A DNA stretch of 64,000 nt from Kuschelorhynchus macadamiae (lineage: Eukaryota > Arthropoda > Insecta > Coleoptera > Curculionidae). Of this stretch, positions 56,170-64,000 are shown in pieces. The stretch is taken from positions 927,001-991,000 of the forward strand of contig JAUTXW010000133.1 of the NCBI GenBank assembly GCA_030620095.1, in the 5' to 3' direction. Under the pieces are notes generated by a model. That model worked only from the letters and a program-made list of their open reading frames with translations, had not been told where the DNA came from and ran no database searches. Numbering within the stretch: the first letter of the stretch is position 1; every line of letters begins with the position of its first letter. Made by a program: the position numbers and the translations under genes.

Positions 56170-57076
56170 GTTAAAATTATTTTCGCTCTCCAACCTTCCT
56201 TACATGAACTTTTGATGGACTCTTCAGTACTGTCAGATCTTGTTTTACAAATAATTTTTTTTCAAGTGACCCCTACAAGAAAATATCCAATGGTGTGAGG
56301 TCGGGGAATTTAGACGGCGATTCCACATCATCTAATCCACTTATTTGGAAAAATATAATTAACATACTGGCGGACCTCTCCTGCATAGTATGGTGCTGCT
56401 CCGTTTTCTTGGAACCAGAAACCGTTATTATGAAGTGCAGGATTATTTCTATTAGGTTGTAGAAATAAGAAATTCTTAAGGGAAATAAAGATAATTTTAT
56501 TCGCTTACATTGTTGTCAAAGAATATGACCCGATAACTTCTGATTACAACCGTCCAAACGTTAATTATTTGAGTTTACTGTATATGGATTTTCACCTAGG
56601 ATTTTCCTTAGCCCATTAAGTATTGTTCTGCCGGAACATTCGATTTAAAAGTAGAATCATCTGAAAATAGTATGTTTTAAAAAAAAATCCTCGTTACATC
56701 TTTTCATTCAAAGTTTACATTACTTCATCCTACCATTTGGATCATTGTCATATAACTCGTGAACCAGTGGAATTTTAAACGGGTGCCAATCTCCTGATGA
56801 CCTGGGCGTGCCCGGCTTGGAATGATCTACGGAACCCGTTTCTCGTTTTTTTTTCAAGTTTACTGACAGATGATCTAGAGATTGGCTTCTCGGGATATTT
56901 AGCGTTAAATTGAACGCAAACTTCTTGTTGGGCTCGAACTCTATTACATATCCAATCATCATAAGGATTTCTATGTCAATGATGACAGCATAGTTACAAA
57001 ATGGAAAATTAAGAGCTATTTCAAGTAATGCGAATATGTACGGTGTGGTCAATTTTCTAGATAACATTATTATCAA
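56170..57076 (-). pseudogene. Mariner transposase remnant (DD41D-like)
   Basis: The N-terminal region (57076-56720) includes RSQSLDHLSVNLKKKRETGS and DWHPFKIPLVHELYDNDPNG, the helix-turn-helix end and the HPYK..LVQELNEDDP phrase. HTIFSDDSTFKSN near 56680-56640 gives the first Asp. Text in other frames near 56420-56360 equals FQENGAAPYYAGEVRQYVNY, with the catalytic QDG changed to ENG. A decayed PDLTPLD block is near 56310-56280. Inactive. No TA-flanked inverted ends were recognised. Confidence 0.62.
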
Positions 57077-57714
57077 AATAATAAAATCGAGTTATAGGTA
57101 TATTGCAGGTAGTTCTGATAGCTAGATATAGTCGAATGTGGTATTATCGTGCGGGTCCAAAGGTCACCAACATTATGAATTAAGACAGACAACACAGTGA
57201 ATACCAAAATATTGTGTGATTCTTTTATTGAGCTATTAAATCTCGGTGAGCTATTTACAAATATACAGGGAGAAAAAAAAATAGTTTTTTTTATTATATT
57301 ACGCAATATTATTAAGATAGCCACTTAATATTATTTTATATATTAAATGCCGAGGGACTAAATAAGAAAATTCGCTAAATATGTACTTGGTTAAAATTTT
57401 TTGGTTGGCAAAAACAAAAATACACAAAATGGCAAGCGCCTTAATAAAGTAGGAAGGCGGTTCCAATCAGTGGAACAATCAGGATATGTTCTGTTTATAC
57501 AGCCACTTAATTAAAGTGAAATTTTTTTATCAGTCACCAAAAATTATGAGCCCCGCTTGACCTAAAAATCTAACCATTTATACAGTGTGATTTATTTAAA
57601 TGCGGCCCCCCCTGTGCAAAGAAAACTTGTTTTTTTTTGTATTGTGATAACAAAAAAAATTATTTTGCAAAAATAGTATACACTTAATATATTAGTTATT
57701 ACTTCCCTCGTGAG
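57077..57714. other. No gene seen; lone mariner-like end
   Basis: ACAGTGTGATTTATTTAAAT at about 57582 looks like a mariner-type end without partner. Otherwise AT-rich. Confidence 0.4.
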
Positions 57715-57870
57715 ATTTTGAAGATCTTTACGTTTAAGGGTCCCTAGATGCCGGAAAACATGTCTTCTTAATTCCGTCTATCTGTAGGTATGTCTGTCCG
57801 TCAGACTGTCTGTTCGCGGCATAGTTAAAAAACTACTTATCCGATTTCTTCAAATTTCAGTCTAAGATTA
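57715..57870 (+). repeat. Copy of the GTCTGTC dispersed repeat
   Basis: CCTCGTGAGATTTTGAAGAT, GGGTCCCTAGATGCCGGAAA, GTCTGTCCGTCAGACTGTCT and GCGGCATAGTTAAAAAACTA occur in the same order as at 38085 and 22950. Confidence 0.65.
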
Positions 57871-57896
57871 AGGGCCATGCATGCAAAAAATACAGG

Positions 57897-58167
<271 letters not shown>

Positions 58168-58172
<5 letters not shown>

Positions 58173-58755
58173 CACTGGCCAATATCCAGGAGACAGTAGC
58201 AAAAGCTCTGGGAATCGCTATAAGGACTGTGCAGAAAATTGTGCATGAAACAAAGCATAATTTACTACCGAAGAAGATTAAGAAATGTACACGAAAAAAG
58301 CCAAAGACAGAAGACTTAAGTGACAATGTTAGTAATGCAATTTACGATTTATACAATCAAAAACTAATAAAACCCTTCAAGTTTTAAAAGAAGCTTTAAA
58401 AAATCGAGGCATATTGGAAACTGGACTAAAATCGTTGTCAAAATTAATAAAAATGTTGGGTTTTCGACATAAAAAGGAATGTAATCGAAGATTTTTATGC
58501 GAGTTGCCACATATAGCAAGTAAGCGTATCCAGTCTTTAAAGAAATACAGGGAAAATGTTAATTCAAAATTTATAAAAGTGGTATTTTTAGACAAGGCTT
58601 GGATATTTTCTAATGGAAGTGGTTCGAAATCTTGGCAGGACGAGTCTGTAAAAAGTGTCAAGAGAAAAAGGGGATGTGGGACAGGAAAATGGTTCATCAT
58701 TTTGCATTTTCAACTAGATTTCTCCCAGGTGCAAGTTTACTGTTTTCTTCATAGA
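58168..58755 (+). pseudogene. IS630/Tc-like transposase fragment bounded by TA repeats
   Basis: Nearly identical to the minus-strand copy (about 60455-59860). It starts inside the N-terminal helix-turn-helix region (text of TGQYPGDSSKSSGNRYKD from another frame) and becomes open at about 58380: KNRGILETGLKSLSKLIKML, CELPHIASKRIQSLKKYREN, VVFLDKAWIFSNGSGSKSWQ (first catalytic Asp). It ends at QVQVYCFLH, where a TA repeat begins. About 8 of 115 residues differ from the other copy. Both edges coincide with TA runs. Confidence 0.75.
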
Positions 58756-58766
58756 TATGTATATAT

Positions 58767-58821
<55 letters not shown>
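58756..58821. repeat. (TA)n microsatellite
   Basis: Begins TAGATATGTATATATTATA, like the interruption in the first TA tract at 58103-58120, and runs into pure TA to 58821. Confidence 0.88.
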
Positions 58822-58823
<2 letters not shown>

Positions 58824-59039
58824 TGTATTTTTCGCTAGCCCCGAGTTTCTGGTAAAGCGATTTTACCGATCTTTATATATCAAATTTTGTCTTATAATTA
58901 ATAAAAAAATTTACTTATTTTAAACACGCTTTAAAATTGGAACAAGTATTCTATATTTATTTATTTATTGCCTACAAAATTACAAATGTACTAAAAAAGT
59001 AAGCAAAAAAATTGTGTCAAATCTAATTAAAAAAAAATT

Positions 59040-59236
59040 AAATTCTCTGGCTAATATCCAGGGGCCAGTGGCAAAAGCTCTGAGAATCGGTATAAGGAAT
59101 GTACAAAAACTTATGCATGAAAAAAAAACATAATTTACTTCCGAAGAAGATTAAGAAATGTACACGAAAAAATCCAAAAACAAAATGATTTATACACGTC
59201 AAAGACTAATATATTCCTTCAGAAACTTTTTAATAT
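59040..59236 (+). pseudogene. Third copy of the IS630-like transposase N terminus, internally deleted
   Basis: CTCTGGCTAATATCCAGGGG through GAAGAAGATTAAGAAATGTA matches the start of the other two copies at about 85-90%. A deletion then joins it to TGATTTATACACGTCAAAGA and ends where the minus-strand copy's C terminus begins. This gives an inverted N-terminal duplication around the copy at 59243-60509. Confidence 0.65.
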
Positions 59237-59242
59237 TATAGA

Positions 59243-60509
59243 CTAAAAAATATCCTCATTACTTAAAAAGTCCTCATCTTCTGAGTCGTCCTCAAATGGC
59301 GCAATGATCATTGGTGTTATTTTGACATCTAGAACTCGTTCTCGATTATACCAATCCCATATTAATTTCTCCGTATGTTCCACAGAATTCTTCCAGTACT
59401 CCGGCGTAATATAATTTAATGAATCTTGCCAAACAATTTGCACTTCATCTGATGTAAGACCAGCGTTTTCGTGTTTTTCGTAATATGATTTTGCCCCAGC
59501 CCATATTAATCCTATTGCGTTAAACTGGCAATGGTATGGCGGCAGTCGTAAAACCTCATGTCCATTTTCTCGAAATATTTCATCTACGGCATAATATATT
59601 ATTGATTTTTAAAGAGATTTTGCCATTAAAAGAAGTTCTAGTTACAGAGTATTGGGTAAAGGATTTTGTTTTTGTTTTATTAGCCAGTCATAAATATCAC
59701 TTTTCTTCCAGGATGAAGTAGGTTGTTTATTTAAGATTCTTGAATGATAATATGCATTGTCCAAAATGATTAAAGTTGGAACATCTAAATTTGGAATTAG
59801 TTGTTCTTTTAACCACTTTTCAAACAGTTGACAGTTCATATTATCATGGTAGTCCATATTTTGGATGTTGAAGAAAACAGTAAACTTGCACCTGGGAGAA
59901 ATCTAGTTGAAAATGCAAAATGATGAACCGTTTTCCTGTCCCCCATCCCTTTTTTCTCTTGACACTTTTTACAGACTCGTCCTGCCAAGATTTCGAACCA
60001 CTTCCATTAGAAAATATCCAAGCCTCGTCTAAAAATACCACTTTTATAAATTTTGAATTAACATTTTCCGTGTATTTCTTTAAAGACTGGATACGCTGAC
60101 TTGCTATATGTGGCAACTCGCATAAAAATCTTCGATTACAGTCCTTTTTATATCGAAAACCCAACATTTTTATTAATTTTGACAACGATTTTAGTCCAGT
60201 TTCCAATATGCCTCGATTTTTTAAAGCTTCTTTTAAAACTTGAAGGGTTTTATTAGTTTTTGATGTGTATAAATCGTAACTTGCATTACTAACATTGTCA
60301 CTTAAGTCTTCTGTCTTTGACTTTTTTCGTGTACATTTCTTAATCTTCTTCGGTAGTAAATTATGCTTTGTTTCATGCACAATTTTCTGCACAGTCCTTA
60401 TAGCGATTCCCAGAGCTTTTGCTGCTGTCTCCTGGATATTGGCCAGTGAATTTTTATTTTCGTAATATTTTATTAAATTCAATGCTATTTTTTTCCCTTG
60501 TGGATGCAA
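59243..60509 (-). pseudogene. IS630/Tc-like DDE transposase, nearly complete, catalytic Glu replaced by Gly
   Basis: The ATG at 60509 opens MHPQGKKIALNLIKYYENKN. A helix-turn-helix (ETAAKALGIAIRTVQKIVHE, residues 27-46) follows. VVFLDEAWIF at 60045-60010 holds the first Asp (residue 161), with GSKSWQDE after it. After a shift near 59857 comes DYHDNMNCQLFEKWLKEQL; then IILDNAYYHSR holds the second Asp (59761-59759). After another shift comes NGHEVLRLPPYHCQFNAIG and LIWAGAKSYYEKHE. Family members have NPIELIW; here the Glu codon is GGA (59512-59510), so catalysis would be lost even without frameshifts. The protein ends with acidic EDDSEDEDFLSNEDIF. Confidence 0.8.
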
Positions 60510-60984
60510 AAACCCGAAAATTGTTTTCTATTACTCATTCATTTTGTCACCGACTTGTCATTCTGACTTTCAAGTGACATCGCTCAAAGATTTTTGCAAC
60601 TGCTGGTATTTATATGTTTATCCTCTTTTTACATATGAAAGTATCATAGGTCTATCTAATTCATTTTTTGCATTTTATGCGGAGGATATGATTACACGTA
60701 ATAAAAGAAAAACAAACTTAAAAAGTTTGTCGTTGATAAATCGTATGATCCGCACGATAACACTGCTTTTGACTATATGTGAACTTTTTGAGCGTAAATA
60801 CTACAGACAACCAAAAAAATTACATTAATTGTATACGAGGCTTTGCAACTGCCAAAACTATTACATTAGTTTCATTCGAGGCTTTGCAAAAAGCTCTGGG
60901 GGGGAGAGAGAGTTTACCAACTATGCTCGAAAAAAAGATTCTTTATAAATACTATTTTTTCATTTCCCTTAAATGCGCCACTGC
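60510..60984. other. No gene seen
   Basis: AT-rich; GAGGCTTTGCAA occurs twice (60838 and 60880) as a short direct repeat. Confidence 0.4.
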
Positions 60985-61820
60985 CTCCGAGATATTTTTG
61001 AGATCATTAAGTTTCAGGACCCCTAGATGCCCAAAAACATATTTTCTCAATTTTCTCCTAAAAAACTACTAAAATTTTGATACAAATCAAATGGCTTAAT
61101 AAAATATTTAAAAATTCAGCCTGAATAAGTACTAAATGGATTTATTTCAAATTTTGTGCAATAATTAATTATGGTATAGAGATGAACTGATAAAATTGTT
61201 GTACTAATTCAAGATCGCGGAACAAATGTTTTTAATCGTGGAAAAATTACCAGGTTTTACATGTCTTCACTGCTAAGGTTTCTATATACCAAAAAATATA
61301 CGTTTTATCGATTCCGTTGGCCTATTTGTCACTCTGCCTGTCTTTGCCGGTCTGCTTGTTTGTCTTTGCGGCATAGCTTAAAAACTACTTACCTGACTGA
61401 ATTTTGATCGAACATTAAAGGTCATATTATAGGGATAACTTGGTCATATTTTTGTGAAAACCTAATACAGAGAGACAAGATTGCGGCCTAGGGAACTGTT
61501 AAAAAAATGATTATAGATAAACTCGCAAAGTTGTGGTACGAATTCAAGATGGCGCAACAAAATGGCGGTTGAATAAAATGTTTTAAATATCAATGTAAAA
61601 AATCTTGTTATTCAACTGATTTTAAATCCTGCAGACAAATTAAATGTAACTTAGGGTTAAACTGTTACGAATTTAACATGCGACGGAACAAAATAGAGGT
61701 TTGTGTCAAACTTCTTATTTAATTTATTTTAAATTATACCCAGAAATACAGTGTAGCATAGATAGAAATTAGTAACATATTGTTAAGAATCTAAAATGGT
61801 GGAAGAAAACGGTGCCCAGT
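60985..61820 (+). repeat. Modules of the GTCTGTC/GATGGCGG dispersed repeat
   Basis: CTCCGAGATATTTTTGAGAT and CCCCTAGATGCCCAAAAACA near 60988-61040, then CTGCCTGTCTTTGCCGGTCT, GCGGCATAGCTTAAAAACTA near 61330-61385. Sub-units carry AAGATCGCGGAAC at 61211, CAAGATGGCGCAACAAAATG at 61546, GCGACGGAACAAAATA near 61680 and AAATGGTGGAAGAAAA near 61795. The last three are about 123-125 bases apart. Confidence 0.65.
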
Positions 61821-62783
61821 ATAAATGCTTGATGAGACAATATATTTGTGTTACTTGATGACTATTTACAGAGCTAAATTGGGTCATACGTCAATATTCG
61901 TAATAAAAGGAAACATTCATAGCGAGGGAAGTTCCGGGTAAAGGATATTTACCGATTTTTTTAAAACAAAACACCATTTAACTAATCATTTATAGCTTGG
62001 AGTATTGTCAGGCAGAAGAAGGAAGACAATTTCAACTCCTAATTAAATAATTTGTATTTTTTTATATTATTAAATCATAAAATAAAATCTACTTATGATT
62101 TTTTTTTAAACTTCCTGTAACTACGAAACTATCCACTTAACACCATAATTGGGTGTTGAGATTACAGAAATACAATACGAGGTCAATCTGTAGAATAAAA
62201 TTTATTCTCAAAAACGCGCCACTAAAATAATTATGTACGTTTCTAAGGATTTTTCCGAATTTGGTTTTTCATTGGCAAATAATGAATTTGATCCATATAT
62301 TATATAGACACTCCATAAGAGAAGTATTGAAATCGCAAAATAAAAAAAAATCATAAACTAGGTTTATTTAGCTTCATATTTTAAGAAAAAGTAATTCACT
62401 ACATCGCTCAGCATAAAAATAAACTTATAATTTTACGGTGACTGAAGTATTATTGCCAATCTTGACATTACCTTTTTCTCAAATTCCCAATTAAAAAAGT
62501 TCGCAGGTATCTTGTTCGCAAGAAATGAATATAGACATCTATGTGAAATAAATTTTAAATTCAACCAAATATTTCTATTGCAAAAACGACTGAAAAACCG
62601 CCTAGAGTTTGTTATACAAAATAACTCTCGAACATTTTTGAAGAATCTAAAAATGCGATAAAAATTATAACAAATAAACTATTTTTGTTTAGTAATTTTT
62701 ACTAATTTATTTCAGTTTCACAACTGTTTCGATATCTTTTGTCTTTTTCAAAAACTAATCTAAGACCTTAGATAGCGACCTTA
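61821..62783. other. No gene seen
   Basis: AT-rich DNA up to the 5' truncation point of the LINE that follows. Confidence 0.45.
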
Positions 62784-64000
62784 GAAAACTACAGACCCAT
62801 CAGTCTGCTCTCGCATGTTTACAAACTATTCACAAAGATTATTACATCCAGGCTTTGTTCCAAGTTGGACTTGCGCGAACCACGGGAGGCTGGATTCCGT
62901 TCAGGATATGGCACTAACCTCCCCGATCTTTTTTATCAAGCTTTTCAACACCTGCAGGTGTTGAAAAGCTTAATAGAAAAGAGCGTGAAGTATAACAAAC
63001 CTCTTGTGCTGATATTCGTAGACTATGAAAAGGCTTTTGACACCGTAGACCAACAAAACATGCTCGAGGCGCTTTCCGATTGTCGACTACCGTTACACGT
63101 CACTTATAAAATACATATCAGACTCCATGAAAACACCAGCAAATTTCCAATTGAGAAAGGGGTTCCACAGGGAGATACTATCTCCGCGAAATTGTTCACA
63201 AATATTCTGTATCTATGCAAGAGGATAGAATGGGACGGGCTAGGATTAAATATAAACGGAGAAAATCTGTGCCACCTAAGATTCGCCGATGATATAGTCC
63301 TAATTTCCGATCGTATAGGTAAGGCCAACATAATACTGGAACAATTGAAAAATGCCTCTCAGGAAATGGGTCTCAAAATAAATACGTCAAAAACCCAAGT
63401 TATGACGAATTTGGTGTTTAACGATGGTGTTTATTTGAATGAAACCGTGTGGAAGAAACCACTTCTTATAAGTATCTTGGCCACGAAATCAGAATTGGAA
63501 GAGACAGTCAGACCTGCGAGCTGTCTAGAAGAATAGGACTAACATGGGCAGCATTCGAAAAATTGAAATATGTGTTTCAGTCAAGTATCCCTGTCTGTTT
63601 GAAGAGGAAGGTATTTGATCAGTGCGTGTTGCCTGTTCTAACGTATGGTTCAGGAACATTGACCTTAATCAGAAAAGCTACAAATAAAATCAGAACCACA
63701 CAGCGAGCAATAGAAAGATCAATGCTGGGAGTGTCTTAAAGAGATACGTTGCCAAATGCAGAAATACGTAGGAGAATGAAAGTTGTCGATGCCTTAGAAA
63801 GAATAGCAACCTTGAAGTGGAACTGGGCAAAACATGTCGCAAGACTGACTGATGACAGATGGCACGAAGCATTCCGAAGTAGAGGACGCCCACCAACTAG
63901 ATGGCACGACGATCTAAGATGTATCCACCCAAACTGGATGCAGGCTGCACAAGATAGGAAGCTTTAGAAGCGATTAAGTTAGGCTTATGTCCAGCAGTGG
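62784..64000 (+). pseudogene. RTE-type LINE reverse transcriptase, 5' truncated, running to the right edge
   Basis: The first readable block is ENYRPISLLSHVYKLFTKII at 62784, in frame with the open stretch to 63536. Reverse transcriptase boxes follow: AGFRSGYGTN, KPLVLIFVDYEKAFDTVDQQ (first Asp, near 62997-63060), EKGVPQGDTISAKLFTNILY near 63152-63210, and LRFADDIVLISDRIGKANII with intact FADD near 63280-63320. A shift near 63440 leads to TTSYKYLGHEIRIGRDSQTC, VFDQCVLPVLTYGSGTLTLI and a stop at 63737-63739. In the same frame come WNWAKHVARLTDDRWHEAF, RGRPPTRWHDDLR, then two more stops. The last bases, GTCCAGCAGTGG, are typical of RTE 3' coding ends. An extra block near 62918-62948 includes a perfect palindrome. 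Confidence 0.8.

Overview
The window looks like AT-rich nuclear DNA of an arthropod, most likely an insect. The reasons are a gene split by long introns with GT/AG borders, a short TAGGT run that matches the insect telomere motif, and a load of Tc1/mariner, hAT, Harbinger, RTE, Jockey/CR1-like, I-like and Penelope-like elements, nearly all broken. No bacterial operons, rRNA genes or CRISPR arrays are visible. A beetle is a plausible guess, but nothing here proves the order.

One host gene is well supported. On the + strand it has exons at 14367-14762, 19922-20094, 20779-20983, 25429-26550 and 28150-28722. All have usable splice sites and their reading phases join without a break. The protein is hydrophilic, rich in Lys/Glu/Thr/Pro, and carries about seven copies of a ~61-residue repeat with the core KKHGGNY. 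Its function is unknown to me. Smaller possible upstream exons lie at 7383-7529, 7971-8048 and 14205-14264. The introns hold most of the mariner and LINE debris between 14.8 and 28 kb.

Layout. 1-3.6 kb: two different decayed hAT transposases in opposite orientation, with a GC-richer promoter-like stretch carrying CTCF-like motifs. 3.6-8.8 kb: mostly featureless. 8.8-11.0 kb: a Tc1 element with long inverted repeats, next to an RTE fragment. 11.8-14.05 kb: a 2.2-kb element with CACTG termini and a TAA target duplication, encoding a protein that is not a standard named transposase; I read it as a D/D/E enzyme. A second, more decayed copy lies at 48.5-50.1 kb on the - strand. 14.9-19.8 kb: three mariner-type elements in one intron. 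23.2-24.6 and 27.6-28.0 kb: Jockey/CR1-like fragments in later introns. 29.0-30.1 kb: a fold-back element. 30.6-32.6 kb: another mariner with TA ends. 35-37.4 kb: Harbinger-like remnants and an unnamed transposon fragment. 38.0-39.3 and 61.0-61.8 kb: tandem modules of a dispersed repeat containing GATGGCGG. 39.9-40.5 kb: mariner remnant. 41.4-48.1 kb: a duplicated repeat surrounding a LINE that itself carries a second LINE. 50.5-53.1 kb: RTE-type LINE. 54.2-56.0 kb: I-type LINE interrupted by a Penelope-like element with GIY-YIG and a hammerhead-like motif. 56.2-57.1 kb: mariner remnant. 57.9-60.5 kb: IS630-like transposase copies in opposite orientation beside TA microsatellites. 62.8-64.0 kb: RTE-type reverse transcriptase running off the right edge.

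The best candidates for something undescribed are the CACTG element family, the KKHGGNY-repeat gene, and the three-copy motif with a hammerhead-like core.
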